This document shows positions 8,909 to 18,295 of a stretch of 34,591 nt of DNA, one piece after another. Every line of letters begins with the position of its first letter. Within the stretch, counting starts at the first letter, position 1. The position numbers and the translations under genes are program-made. Under the pieces are notes generated by a model. That model saw nothing but the letters and a program-made list of their open reading frames with translations, made no database searches and had not been told where the DNA came from. The stretch spans positions 1-34,591 of the forward strand of contig JAFGVK010000183.1 of assembly GCA_016938035.1 (NCBI GenBank), given 5' to 3'. The DNA is from Deltaproteobacteria bacterium (GTDB lineage Bacteria; Myxococcota_A; UBA796; GCA-2862545).

Positions 8909-10801
8909 CGCCCGGCCCAGCGCGAGCCCCGCGAGGTAGGAGGCCTCCACCGTGGAGGGCCCTGTCGCGTCGCCCACCAGGTGTACCGGGAGGCCCAGGG
9001 CTTGGATGGCGTCGGCGACGCCGCGCTCAGCGCGCATCCCAGTGGCGAGGATCACCTCGTCGAAGGGCTCGAGCTGCAGCGTCACCTCGCCCTGGCGCAC
9101 GGTGGCGCCCTCTGGTCCCACCCGCTCCAGCCTGGCTCCGAGGAGCAGGGTGAAGGCGCGCGACTGGTCGAGCCTGCGCTGGGCCAGGGCGCTCCCCATG
9201 GGGTCCACGTGCTGGGGCAGCGCGTCGAGCAGCTCAACGGCCACCACCTCTCGCCCCGCGTCGAGGAGGGCCATCGCCACCTCAGTGCCGATCATGCCGG
9301 CGCCGACCACCAGCACCCGCCGCCCGCTCTCGGCTGGCGAGCCGGCGAAGAAATCAAGGGAGGTGCGGTGCGGTACGGTGCCAAGGCCGGGGATGGGCGG
9401 AACGGCCTGCCGGGAGCCCGTGGCGAGCACCACCGCGTCCGGGGCCTCTGTCGCTACCAGCGCGGCGGTGATCGGGGTGTGGGTGCGCACCTCCACCCCG
9501 CTGCGCTCCAGGCGGCCCAACAGGCCCTTGAGGGTCCGCCCCATCATCGCCTTCCCGGGCGCCCGCACCGCCAGGGCGTACTGCCCCCCCAGCGAGCCCT
9601 CGGCCTCGACGAGGAGCACGTCTGCGCCCCGATCCTTGAGGGCGAGCGCCGCGGCGATCCCGGCGGGGCCCGATCCCGCCACCAGCACCTTCCCCGCGGT
9701 GGGGCTCGCGGCCGCAGGCTGGTGGATCCAGTCGTTGACGATGCAGGAGATCGGCTGCCCCTGCTTCACGTTCTTCAGGCAGGCCTGGAGGCAGCCCCCG
9801 CACTGGAGCACCTCGGCCTCTCTACCCTCCGCCAGCTTGCGCGGCAGGTCGGGGTCGGCGATCAAGGGCCTGCCCAGGGCGATCAGGTCGGCGTGACCCG
9901 AGGAGAGCACCGCCTCCATCCGCGCTGGCGAGCCCATCCTCCCGGCGGCGATCAGGGGCAGGGAGGTGAGGTCGCGGAGGGCCGCGAGCGCAGCGTCTTG
10001 AGGCCCCTCGGGGAGGGACATGTGGCCGTAGTACCAGGGGGGCGCCTCGCAGGCGTCGCCGGCCCCTACATGGATCGCGATGACGCCGGCGCGCTCGCAG
10101 AGAGAGAGCAGCGGCCCCAGCGCCGCGGGGCCCAGTCCGCCGGGGACGAAGTCGCTGCCGGAGACGCGCACCACCACGGGCAGGCCGGCGGCGAGGGTGG
10201 CGTTGAGCACCTCACGCGCGAACCTGGTGCGGTCTGTGCCCCAGCGGTCCTCGCGGGCGTTGGTCCGGGGCGAGAGGGTCTGGGCGAGCAGGTAGCCGTG
10301 CCCCGCCTGCAGCTCGATGAGGTCGGCGCCGGCCTCAGCCGCACGCCGCGCAGCCTCTCCGAAGCGCAGGACGAGCGCCTCAAGCTGCTCCCCAGAGAGC
10401 GGGGTCGCGGTAGCGCCTGTTGCGGGGCAGGGGATGGCGGTGGGGGCGAGGGGCGCGTGGCCGATCACCTTGGGGTTGGCTGCCCTGCCCGCGTGGTTCA
10501 GGTGCACCATCGCCAGGGCTCCACCCTGATGAATGGCGTCGACCAGCCGCGCGATCTCCCCGGTGTGGTGGGGCTCGTGGAGGCGCAGCTGCCTGGGGTG
10601 CTCCGCGCCCTCGGGGGCCACCGCGGCGGGCTCCAGGGTGATCACCGACACCCCGCCCTCTGCGAGGCGGCGGTAGTAGCTGGCCGCGGCCTCCGTGGTG
10701 CGCCCCCCAGGGAGGTTGAGGCCTGTCTTGACGGGCGCCATCACGGTGCGGTTGGGCAGGTGAAAGGGCCCGAGGCGGAGAGGAGCTGTGGCGCGGGTCA
10801 T
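8897..10801 (-). CDS. Old Yellow Enzyme-type NADH:flavin oxidoreductase / 2,4-dienoyl-CoA reductase-like
   Basis: 634 residues with AGGAGG six bases before the ATG. Residues ~1-340 are a TIM-barrel FMN domain of the OYE family (LPNRTVMAPVKT start, HLNHAGR, ELQAGHGYLLAQTLSPRTN, and LIALGRPLIADPDLPRK). Next comes a 4Fe-4S cluster motif C-x2-C-x3-C-x11-C (CGGCLQACLKN...SC). Residues ~370-634 form a pyridine-nucleotide-disulphide-type FAD/NAD(P) domain with dinucleotide motifs AGSGPAGIAAALAL and VGAGMIGTEVAMAL and the closing LVGDATGPSTVEASY. This is the architecture of FadH 2,4-dienoyl-CoA reductase, trimethylamine dehydrogenase and BaiCD/enoate reductases. Given the beta-oxidation operon 3.5 kb away, a dienoyl-CoA reductase is plausible, but the substrate is inference. 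It follows the NifX-like gene by 18 bp, probably as one operon. Confidence 0.9.
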   Translation of the reverse strand: MTRATAPLRLGPFHLPNRTVMAPVKTGLNLPGGRTTEAAASYYRRLAEGGVSVITLEPAAVAPEGAEHPRQLRLHEPHHTGEIARLVDAIHQGGALAMVHLNHAGRAANPKVIGHAPLAPTAIPCPATGATATPLSGEQLEALVLRFGEAARRAAEAGADLIELQAGHGYLLAQTLSPRTNAREDRWGTDRTRFAREVLNATLAAGLPVVVRVSGSDFVPGGLGPAALGPLLSLCERAGVIAIHVGAGDACEAPPWYYGHMSLPEGPQDAALAALRDLTSLPLIAAGRMGSPARMEAVLSSGHADLIALGRPLIADPDLPRKLAEGREAEVLQCGGCLQACLKNVKQGQPISCIVNDWIHQPAAASPTAGKVLVAGSGPAGIAAALALKDRGADVLLVEAEGSLGGQYALAVRAPGKAMMGRTLKGLLGRLERSGVEVRTHTPITAALVATEAPDAVVLATGSRQAVPPIPGLGTVPHRTSLDFFAGSPAESGRRVLVVGAGMIGTEVAMALLDAGREVVAVELLDALPQHVDPMGSALAQRRLDQSRAFTLLLGARLERVGPEGATVRQGEVTLQLEPFDEVILATGMRAERGVADAIQALGLPVHLVGDATGPSTVEASYLAGLALGRALAL

Positions 10802-10819
10802 GGGAGGCCTCCTGTGGGG

Positions 10820-11221
10820 TCAGCGGAGGTTGATGTGGGAGCGCTCCTCTCCCTGCGCGAGCAGGTCCCGGAGCGCGTCGAGGTTGATGGAGAGGGCGGT
10901 GAGCGCCTCCGCCGCCGTGGTGCTGCTGAGGAGCGCCACCGCGAACTTGCGGCGCATCTTGACGATGTTGCCGCCGAAGGCCCTGCCGGCGAGGACCTGG
11001 ACGCCCTGCTGCTTGAGCACCATCCCGATGCTGCCCGCCTTTCCGCCGTCCCCGTGGGACCCGTGGTCGTGGGTCCCCGCGGTGGGGTTCTCCACCTGCC
11101 CGAGCACCTGTACCCCGTCGGCAGAGAGGCTCGCGATCAGGTACAGGGGCGCCTGACCAAAGTGGTCGTCAAACAGGGTCTCTCCGTCAGAGGTGGACAG
11201 GGCGACGGTGAGGTTGGACAT
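10820..11221 (-). CDS. NifX/NifB-type dinitrogenase cofactor-domain protein
   Basis: 133 residues with GGAG close before the ATG. The start (TVALSTSDGETLFDDHFGQAPLYLI) and later GMVLKQQGVQVLAGRAFGGNIV match the dinitrogenase iron-molybdenum cofactor biosynthesis domain (NifX, NafY, NifB C-terminus, and many stand-alone proteins in non-fixers). A His/Gly-rich stretch (THDHGSHGDGG, about residues 50-60) could bind a metal. The family handles Fe-S or metal clusters. Here, next to an Fe-S flavoprotein and with no nif genes in view, I infer a cluster carrier or scaffold for that partner rather than nitrogen fixation. It is the first gene of the two-gene minus-strand unit. Confidence 0.8.
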   Translation of the reverse strand: MSNLTVALSTSDGETLFDDHFGQAPLYLIASLSADGVQVLGQVENPTAGTHDHGSHGDGGKAGSIGMVLKQQGVQVLAGRAFGGNIVKMRRKFAVALLSSTTAAEALTALSINLDALRDLLAQGEERSHINLR

Positions 11222-11309
11222 CGTATCTCCAGCGCGCAGGGAGGATAGAGCCCCGAGGGGCTCAGAGTGTGACGGGCAATACGCTCACCCGCCGTGTTGG
11301 GGGCCGCGC

Positions 11310-11353
11310 CGCCCGTCCCCGCCCGGGTGTCATTGCCGGGAGGGGGACGGGCG
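11310..11353 (-). terminator. Strong hairpin downstream of the thioredoxin-like lipoprotein operon
   Basis: CGCCCGTCCCC (11310-11320) and GGGGACGGGCG (11343-11353) pair perfectly over 11 bp, extended inside by CCCGG/CCGGG around a nine-base loop. It starts ten bases past the stop of the gene ending at 11364. No T-run follows, so it may stop transcription inefficiently or protect the 3' end. Confidence 0.6.
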
Positions 11354-11363
11354 CGGGGCGGGA

Positions 11364-12194
11364 CTACTCTGCCGGGGACCAGGCGTCCGCGGCGTCTAGG
11401 GCCTTGTAGAAGGCAGAGTCCGTGCTGCCCGGCCGCGACAGGATGGTCCCGTCGGCGTCCACCAGGTACACGGTGGGCCAGGCGTCGGCGAGCAGGGCGT
11501 AGGCCGTGGTCTTGGCGCCCTCCTCGAAGAGGATGGGGATGTCCGCCCTGGGGTGGTCGTCCTCCCACTTTTCGGCGGCGCTGAGGGTCATCTCGTTGCC
11601 CATCTTGTTCTCACCCAAGATGGTGATCCAGCGCATCGCTCCCGCGTCGAGGTGCTCCTTGATGTGGCCCCACTCGTTCGAGAAGCCGTACTCGTCCTCG
11701 CCGGTGGCGACCATGTCGGCGAGGGCGTTGCAGGGCCCGCACCACATCGCGGAGATGTCCACGATCACCGGGACACCCTGCCCAAAGAAGTCGTACACGT
11801 CCACGGACTGCCCGTGCTGGTCGGTCAGGCTGAAGCGGGGGAAGGTGTCGCCGACCTGGAGGCTGCCGCCCAGGTCCGGGGCGCCCATCTCGTCCTTGTC
11901 GGCGTTGTAGGGCCAGCTGCCGGTGTAGATCACCGAGGCCGCGTCCGCCGGGTCGGAGCCGACCGCCACCTCCTCCTGATCCAGGTAGCCGTCGGCGTCC
12001 GAGTCGAGCGAGAGCGGGTCGGTGCCCAGATCATTGACCTCCTGTCCGTCGGAGAGCCCGTCGCCGTCCGTGTCGGCGAGGTCGGGGTCGGTGCCCAGCT
12101 CCTTCTCATCGGCGTTGGAGAGGCCGTCCTCGTCCGCGTCACAGGCGAGGAGCAGGGTGAGGGGCAGGAGCAGCAGGGGGCTCAGGCGTCGCAT
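11364..12194 (-). CDS. Lipoprotein with calcium-type repeats and thioredoxin-like domain (copy A)
   Basis: 276 residues with AGGAGA upstream of the ATG. Residues 1-18 are a lipoprotein signal (LLLAC, lipid on Cys18). Residues ~19-85 are three to four thrombospondin-type-3/EF-like repeats (DADEDGLSNADEKELGTDP, DTDGDGLSDGQEV, DSDADGYLDQEEV), which bind Ca2+ in known families. Residues ~110-270 are a thioredoxin/redoxin-like fold with W-C-G-P-C at 151-155, as in TlpA/ResA-type proteins, and a cis-Pro region near AWPTVYLVDADG. I infer a lipid-anchored thiol-disulphide protein in the periplasm or on the surface. It is 21 bp downstream of a paralogue with the same layout, so the pair arose by tandem duplication and is an operon. 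Confidence 0.88.
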   Translation of the reverse strand: MRRLSPLLLLPLTLLLACDADEDGLSNADEKELGTDPDLADTDGDGLSDGQEVNDLGTDPLSLDSDADGYLDQEEVAVGSDPADAASVIYTGSWPYNADKDEMGAPDLGGSLQVGDTFPRFSLTDQHGQSVDVYDFFGQGVPVIVDISAMWCGPCNALADMVATGEDEYGFSNEWGHIKEHLDAGAMRWITILGENKMGNEMTLSAAEKWEDDHPRADIPILFEEGAKTTAYALLADAWPTVYLVDADGTILSRPGSTDSAFYKALDAADAWSPAE

Positions 12195-12215
12195 GGGGTC
12201 TCCTTGGCGCAGGGG

Positions 12216-13025
12216 CTAGAGGTAGTCCGCGGGGTCGACAAAGGTGTCGGCGGCCAGCACCTCCAGCCCGGGACCGATCAGGTACTGGGTGGGGATGTAG
12301 CCGTCTACCTCGAAGTTGGCGGTGTAGGACTCGAAGGCAGACTCAGCGCCCTCCACCGGCCCCAGGGACCCCACGTCGACGAACTCGTGGTCCTCAGACC
12401 ACTTCGTCACCACCTCGGGGGAGGGGGTGTTGTAGTTCCGGTCCTGGATCAGCACCGAGAAGTACTGGAAGTCCTGATCGCGGAACGCGTCCATGGTGGC
12501 CTGCGCGGTCTCCGCCTCGGCGTTGCAGGGGGCACACCACACCGCAGAGAAGGTCATGATGAAGGTCTTGTCGCAGAACGAGAGCAGGTCCACCGTCTCT
12601 CCGAACTGATCGAGGAAGGTGAAGTTCTCGACGATGTCCCCGACCTGGTAGGCGTCCCAGCGGTAGGTCTGCCCGTTGTAGTCCATCGAGGCGGTCCCGG
12701 TGGGGCCGGTGGCCTGCGGCAGCTCGGCGCAGGTGCCCGCGTTGTAGCCGCCGTAGTAGGGGCGGGAGTAGGGGTCGAGGGGGAGGGTGCCGTGCGAGAT
12801 CTCGTCCCCGTCCGCGTGGCCGTCGTCGTCAGAGTCGGCGTCCAGGGGATCGGTGAGGTAGGTGTTGACCTCGTCTCCGTCAGAGATCCCGTCGCCATCG
12901 GAGTCATCGGCGCTAGGGTCGGTGCCGAGCTCCGCCTCCTCCGCGTCGGTGAGGCCGTCCTTGTCGCCGTCACAGGCGGCCAGCAGGGCGAGGGGGAGCA
13001 GGAGGAGGGGCGAGAGGTTGCGCAT
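12216..13025 (-). CDS. Lipoprotein with calcium-type repeats and thioredoxin-like domain (copy B)
   Basis: 269 residues from the ATG at 13025 (GGAG about six bases upstream). An earlier in-frame start would add 55 basic, non-signal residues and remove the lipoprotein signal, so it is rejected. The signal peptide MRNLSPLLLLPLALLAAC puts lipid on Cys18. Calcium-type repeats follow (DGDKDGLTDAEEAELGTDP, DSDGDGISDGDEV, DSDDDGHADGDEI), then a ~40-residue spacer with Tyr/Gly, then a redoxin-like domain with W-C-A-P-C at 163-167. Compared with copy A, the CxxC middle is AP rather than GP, which usually changes redox potential. It is the first gene of the pair. I infer a periplasmic or surface thiol-redox role. 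Confidence 0.88.
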   Translation of the reverse strand: MRNLSPLLLLPLALLAACDGDKDGLTDAEEAELGTDPSADDSDGDGISDGDEVNTYLTDPLDADSDDDGHADGDEISHGTLPLDPYSRPYYGGYNAGTCAELPQATGPTGTASMDYNGQTYRWDAYQVGDIVENFTFLDQFGETVDLLSFCDKTFIMTFSAVWCAPCNAEAETAQATMDAFRDQDFQYFSVLIQDRNYNTPSPEVVTKWSEDHEFVDVGSLGPVEGAESAFESYTANFEVDGYIPTQYLIGPGLEVLAADTFVDPADYL

Positions 13026-13055
13026 GAGCACTCCGAGCTTGGGACAAGTCAGGGA

Positions 13056-13084
13056 CTTATGGCAGCATCCCGCCCGATGCGCAA
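13056..13084 (-). promoter_or_regulatory. Candidate promoter for the lipoprotein pair
   Basis: On the minus strand, TTGCGC (13084-13079), a 17-bp spacer and TGC-CATAAG (extended -10, hexamer 13061-13056) lie about 30 bp before the ATG at 13025. Both boxes match the sigma-70 consensus only partly. Confidence 0.35.
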
Positions 13085-13131
13085 GGCGCGACCGAGGCTT
13101 CGCGCGCTTCGGTGTCCTCGCCCACCTGACC

Positions 13132-14133
13132 TCAGGCCTCCTTGCGGTCCAGGAACCGCTCCGCCATCCCGAACAGCGAGGCGACGTCACCCGGCAGGAT
13201 CAGCTTGGTGGCTTGCCCGTTGGCCAGGGCCCGCCCGACCTCCGAGGCCTGCTGGAGCTGGATCATCCGCAGCACGTCCTGAGAGGAGTCGTTGTTGGCG
13301 AAGACCTGCGTGAGCAGCTGGAGTCCGCGCGCCTCGGCCTGACGCATCTTGAGGAGCGCCTCCGCCTGCGCCTCCGCGTTGAGGATGGCGGAGGCCTTGG
13401 ATGCCTCAGCGCGGAGGATCGTGGCCTCCTTCTCGCCCTTGGCGGCGGTGATGGAGGACTCGGCCTGGCCCTCTGCTCTGAGGATGGCGGCGCGCTTCTT
13501 GCCCTCGGCCTCGGTGATGTCCGTGCGGCGCCTGGTCTCGGCGGCCCGCTGCTCGGCGAGGATCTGGCCGAACTGTCCCAGGTCGATGTCCTTGATCTCC
13601 ACGCGGTCCACCTTGATGCCCCAGGGATCGGTGGCCTCGTCGAGCACCAGCCGGAGCCTGGTGTTGATCTGGTCGCGGCTGGTGAGCAGGGAGTCGAGCT
13701 CGTACTTGCCGCACTCGTCACGCAGGGCGGACTGGACCAGCTTCTGGAGGGCGCTGACGTAGTCCTGGACCTCGTACACCGCCTTGTGTGCGTCGACGAT
13801 GCGGTAGTAGACCACCGCGTCGATGAAGACCGTGGCGTTGTCGCGGGTGATGACGCTCTCCTTGGGGTAGTCGTCCACCTGCATCCTGGTGGGGATGACC
13901 TCGGTGAGGCCCCGCGAGACCACCTCCACCTTCCCGTCGGAGCCGCGCTTCAGGGAGGAGATCTGGAAGCGGCCGATCTTCTCGCCCCAGCCCCACAGGG
14001 CGAAGAGCACGGCGACGCCTGGGGGGGCGATGCGGATGAACTTGCCGCGCTTCTCGATGACGCGCACCTCTCCCTGCCGCACCACGGAGAATTGAATGGC
14101 GCCGAAGGTGAGTAGCTCGATCAGGCTGGACAT
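13132..14133 (-). CDS. SPFH/Band 7 (stomatin-like) membrane protein
   Basis: 333 residues with GAGGAG upstream of the ATG. A short N-terminal hydrophobic stretch precedes VVRQGEVRVIEKRGKF, the start of the SPFH domain (to about residue 190; WGIKVDRVEIKDIDL is the classic stomatin phrase). Residues ~190-270 are a coiled coil rich in A/E/R (EQRAAETRRRTDITEAEGKKRA, then AEGQAES and AEAQAEALLKM), as in HflK and prohibitin relatives. SPFH proteins form large oligomers on membranes, scaffold microdomains and hold proteases. The NfeD-type partner that often accompanies stomatins is not next to it. It stands alone between the lipoprotein pair and the divergent beta-oxidation operon. Confidence 0.92.
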   Translation of the reverse strand: MSSLIELLTFGAIQFSVVRQGEVRVIEKRGKFIRIAPPGVAVLFALWGWGEKIGRFQISSLKRGSDGKVEVVSRGLTEVIPTRMQVDDYPKESVITRDNATVFIDAVVYYRIVDAHKAVYEVQDYVSALQKLVQSALRDECGKYELDSLLTSRDQINTRLRLVLDEATDPWGIKVDRVEIKDIDLGQFGQILAEQRAAETRRRTDITEAEGKKRAAILRAEGQAESSITAAKGEKEATILRAEASKASAILNAEAQAEALLKMRQAEARGLQLLTQVFANNDSSQDVLRMIQLQQASEVGRALANGQATKLILPGDVASLFGMAERFLDRKEA

Positions 14134-14296
14134 GGGGGCTCCTCGTGGATGGTCTGTTCTTGTATCTCAGATGGAGGAGGTCGCCCATTCGGGGACGATC
14201 AACCGCGTCTTTTCAGTATGCTCCCTCCGGTCGATTGTGGCCCGGAGGGTCTGATCGGCCATCACCGCGGTTGAAGCGTGAAACCAAGAACGGTTC

Positions 14297-14340
14297 TTGA
14301 CACGCGGGGACTACGGTGCCTAAGTGAATGACCATTCACT
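14297..14340 (+). promoter_or_regulatory. Promoter box plus palindromic operator of the beta-oxidation operon
   Basis: A consensus -35 box TTGACA (14297-14302) is followed by a perfect palindrome AGTGAATG-AC-CATTCACT (14323-14340), ending 18 bases before the FadN-type start codon. The palindrome covers where the -10 box must lie, the position of a repressor site. TGAATG/CATTCA half-sites are the kind bound by TetR-family acyl-CoA-responsive regulators such as Bacillus FadR, although FadR's half-sites are spaced further apart. The regulator gene itself is not in the window. Confidence 0.7.
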
Positions 14341-14358
14341 CAGTCACCAGGAGATCAT

Positions 14359-16740
14359 ATGGCTAGCCAGATCAAGCGCGTCGCCATCCTCGGTGCCGGC
14401 GTCATGGGCTCCGGAATCGCAGCCCACCTCGCCAACGCCGGCGTTCCCACCCTACTGTACGACATGGTCCCGCGGGACGCAGGCGAGAGCCAGGCCGCGC
14501 GCAACGCCTTGGCCCTCAACGGCATCGAGGTGGTGAAGAAGATGAGGCCACCCGCGTTCTACACCCCCAAGGACGCGGCGCTGATCACCCCCTGCAACTA
14601 TGACGACCACGCCGATCTCCTCAAGACCGCGGACCTGATCATCGAGGTGGTGGTCGAGCTGCTCCCGATCAAGAAGAAGGTGTTCGAGTGGGTGGCGGCC
14701 AACCGGGCCGAGGGCGCTGTGGTCACCTCCAACACCTCGGGGATCTCCCTCGCGGCGATGACCGAGGGGATGAGCGAGGAGATGCGCCAGCACTTCCTGG
14801 TCACCCACTTCTTCAACCCAGTGCGCTACATGCGCCTGCTGGAGCTGGTGAAGAACGAGGAGACCCTCCCCGAGGTGGCGGACCGTCTGGCATCCTTCGG
14901 AGAGAAGGTCTTGGGCAAGGGGATTATCTGGGGCAAGGACACCCCCAACTTCGTCGCGAACCGCATCGGTGTCTACGGGATGGCCTCGGTCTTCCGCCAC
15001 ATGGTGACCTTCGGCATGGGCGTGAAGGAGATCGACACCGTGTTTGGACCCGCGATGGGGCGCGCCAAGTCCGCGGTGTTCCGCACCGGCGATCTGGTCG
15101 GGCTCGACACCCTCGCGCATGTCTTCGACAACGTCTACGACGGCGCGCCTGAGGACGAGGAGCGCGAGACCTTCGTGGTTCCCGCCTTCCTCAAGCAGCT
15201 GATCGCCGAGAACCGCCTGGGCGACAAGACCGGTGGCGGCTTCTACAAGAAGGTCTTCGTCAACGGCAAGAAGGAGATCCACGAGCTGGACCTCGAGACC
15301 ATGGGCTACCGTCCCTCGCCGGTGATCAAGCACGCCTCGGTGGGCAAGGCCAAGGGCAAGGACACCCCCGACAAGAAGGTCGCGGCGATTATCGCTGGTG
15401 ACGATCCCGCAGCGAAGATCGCCTGGGCGGTCCTCGCCGACACCGCCATCTACTCCGCCAACCGCATCCCTGAGATCGCGGACGACGTTCTTCAGATCGA
15501 CCGCGGGATGAAGTGGGGTTTTGGCTGGGACCTCGGCCCCTTCGAGACCTGGGACGCGATGGGCGTTCGCTCCTCGGTGGAGCGAATGAAGGCTGAGGGC
15601 CGCGTCATCCCCGCGTGGGTAGAGGCGATGCTCGACGCGGGGCGCGAGAGCTTCTATCAGCGCGACGCGGACGGGAACCTCACCTACTGGAGCCCCGACG
15701 GGCAGCCGGTCATCCTCGAGCGCTCCTGCAACCACTACATCCTCGACGACGCCCGGGCCAAGGGCGGCGAGATCAAGCGCAACGCGGGCGCCTCGCTCTT
15801 TGACATGGGCGATGGCGTCCTGCTCCTCGAGTTCCACACCAAGATGAACTCGCTGGACGCGATGGTCTTCAAGATGTACGAGGAGGCCCTCGACAAGCTG
15901 GACCAGGACGAGTTCTCGGCCCTGGTGGTCGGGAACCAGGCCGGGACCGCCTTCTCCGCTGGCGCCAACGTGATGATGGTGCTGATGGCGGCGATGCAGA
16001 ACAAGTGGGACGACCTGGAGCGGGACATCCGCGGGATGCAGGACCTGCTGATGCGGGCCAAGTACTGCTCCAAGCCCGTCGTGACCGCGCCCTACGGCCT
16101 GGTGCTCGGCGGCGGGGCAGAGGTCGCGATGCACTCGGCGGCCACGCAGGCTGCGGGGGATCTGTGGATGGGGCTGGTCGAGGTGGGCGTCGGCCTGATC
16201 CCCGCCGGCGGTGGCTGCAAGGAGATGCTCGTCCGATACCTGGGCGACGTCCCGGCAGGCACAGAGTACGATCCCAACCCGTTTGTGCAGGCGATCTTCA
16301 AGCACGTCGCGCTGGGGCAGGTCACGGGCAGCGCCGAGGAGGCGCGGGCTTGGGGGATGCTCCGCCCGACCGACAAGGTCACCATGGACCCGGACGCCCT
16401 CCTCTTTGACGCCAAACGCACCGCGCTGGGTCTCGCGATGGGTGGCTACAAGGCCCCGCGCCGGCGCACGGTGATGGTGCCCGGCCCCACCGGGCGCGCC
16501 GCGCTGGAGAACTTCCTCTACTCCATGAAGGAGGGCGGCTTCGCGTCGGAGCACGACGTGCTCATCGGCACCAAGCTGGGCCACGTGCTGTGCGGCGGCG
16601 ACGTGCCCTGGGGCACCAAGCGCACCGAGCAGGACATCCTCGATCTCGAGCGCGAGGTCTTCCTCTCGCTCGCGGGCGAGGCCAAGACTCAGGCCCGCAT
16701 CCAGCACATGCTCCAGAAGGGCAAGCCCCTGCGCAACTAG
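14359..16740 (+). CDS. fadN: 3-hydroxyacyl-CoA dehydrogenase / enoyl-CoA hydratase, FadN type
   Basis: 793 residues; AGGAGA lies five bases before the ATG. The dehydrogenase comes first: Rossmann motif GAGVMGSG at residues 12-19, the catalytic-His region VTHFFNPVRYMRLLEL (~150) and the hydroxyacyl-CoA dehydrogenase C-terminal domains to ~470. The enoyl-CoA hydratase/isomerase domain is second, ~490-700 (VLLLEFHTKMNSLD, oxyanion-hole phrase GTAFSAGANV, GLVLGGGAEVAMHSA). This domain order and length match Bacillus FadN rather than E. coli FadB, where the hydratase is first. The protein catalyses the middle two steps of beta-oxidation, hydrating trans-enoyl-CoA and oxidising 3-hydroxyacyl-CoA with NAD+. 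The thiolase follows 63 bp downstream, giving a fadN-fadA order. No acyl-CoA dehydrogenase is in the window. Confidence 0.94.
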   Translation: MASQIKRVAILGAGVMGSGIAAHLANAGVPTLLYDMVPRDAGESQAARNALALNGIEVVKKMRPPAFYTPKDAALITPCNYDDHADLLKTADLIIEVVVELLPIKKKVFEWVAANRAEGAVVTSNTSGISLAAMTEGMSEEMRQHFLVTHFFNPVRYMRLLELVKNEETLPEVADRLASFGEKVLGKGIIWGKDTPNFVANRIGVYGMASVFRHMVTFGMGVKEIDTVFGPAMGRAKSAVFRTGDLVGLDTLAHVFDNVYDGAPEDEERETFVVPAFLKQLIAENRLGDKTGGGFYKKVFVNGKKEIHELDLETMGYRPSPVIKHASVGKAKGKDTPDKKVAAIIAGDDPAAKIAWAVLADTAIYSANRIPEIADDVLQIDRGMKWGFGWDLGPFETWDAMGVRSSVERMKAEGRVIPAWVEAMLDAGRESFYQRDADGNLTYWSPDGQPVILERSCNHYILDDARAKGGEIKRNAGASLFDMGDGVLLLEFHTKMNSLDAMVFKMYEEALDKLDQDEFSALVVGNQAGTAFSAGANVMMVLMAAMQNKWDDLERDIRGMQDLLMRAKYCSKPVVTAPYGLVLGGGAEVAMHSAATQAAGDLWMGLVEVGVGLIPAGGGCKEMLVRYLGDVPAGTEYDPNPFVQAIFKHVALGQVTGSAEEARAWGMLRPTDKVTMDPDALLFDAKRTALGLAMGGYKAPRRRTVMVPGPTGRAALENFLYSMKEGGFASEHDVLIGTKLGHVLCGGDVPWGTKRTEQDILDLEREVFLSLAGEAKTQARIQHMLQKGKPLRN

Positions 16741-16803
16741 TCCCACGAACCACCTGCCCAGGGGCGCAGGTCCACCCCCGGACCCGCCCCAAGGAGCTAC
16801 ACC

Positions 16804-17970
<1,167 letters not shown>

Positions 17971-18003
17971 TCCGGGGCGGGCTGACACCCGCGCAGCGGC
18001 GGT

Positions 18004-18041
18004 GCGGCCCGGTGGGTGGTGAGCCCCCGGGCCGCTTCTTT
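18004..18041 (+). terminator. Terminator-like hairpin after fadA
   Basis: GCGGCCCGG (18004-18012) pairs with CCGGGCCGC (18027-18035), extended by GGG/CCC with one bulge, and is followed by TTCTTTG. The strong G+C stem followed by a T-rich stretch fits intrinsic termination. Confidence 0.75.
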
Positions 18042-18130
18042 GCTTCGGTACAGCCCGGACCCTCGGGGTGGTGCGATGTGGCGCCGTGCCAGGGATCGCC
18101 TCAGGTTGCACGCGGGGCGCCTTGCGGCGC

Positions 18131-18198
18131 GACTCCCAAGGCAGGCGCGGCGTCCTCTCGCCTCGACTCCCGAGTCATGCGCGACGTCCTCTCGCCTC
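18131..18198. repeat. 34-bp tandem duplication, two copies
   Basis: Copies at 18131-18164 and 18165-18198 agree at 30 of 34 positions, with an exact shared 14-bp core (CGTCCTCTCGCCTC). The next unit begins with GAC but then diverges. Confidence 0.75.
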
Positions 18199-18295
18199 GA
18201 CCGGCGGGACACAGGTGCGCACGCGGCCTGCCAGGCGCGAGGCGGCAGTGACTCAACTGGCTGGACAGGGACGCGCTCCCCCTGCTCACGAGGCA

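Noticed and set aside
8981..11248. Plus-strand open frame of 755 codons
   Set aside because: Antisense to the OYE-type and NifX-type genes; composition is that of a shadow frame.
11553..13313. Plus-strand open frame of 586 codons rich in Val/Gly
   Set aside because: Antisense of the D-x-D-G repeats of the lipoprotein pair, which forces Val/Gly/Ser codons on the other strand.
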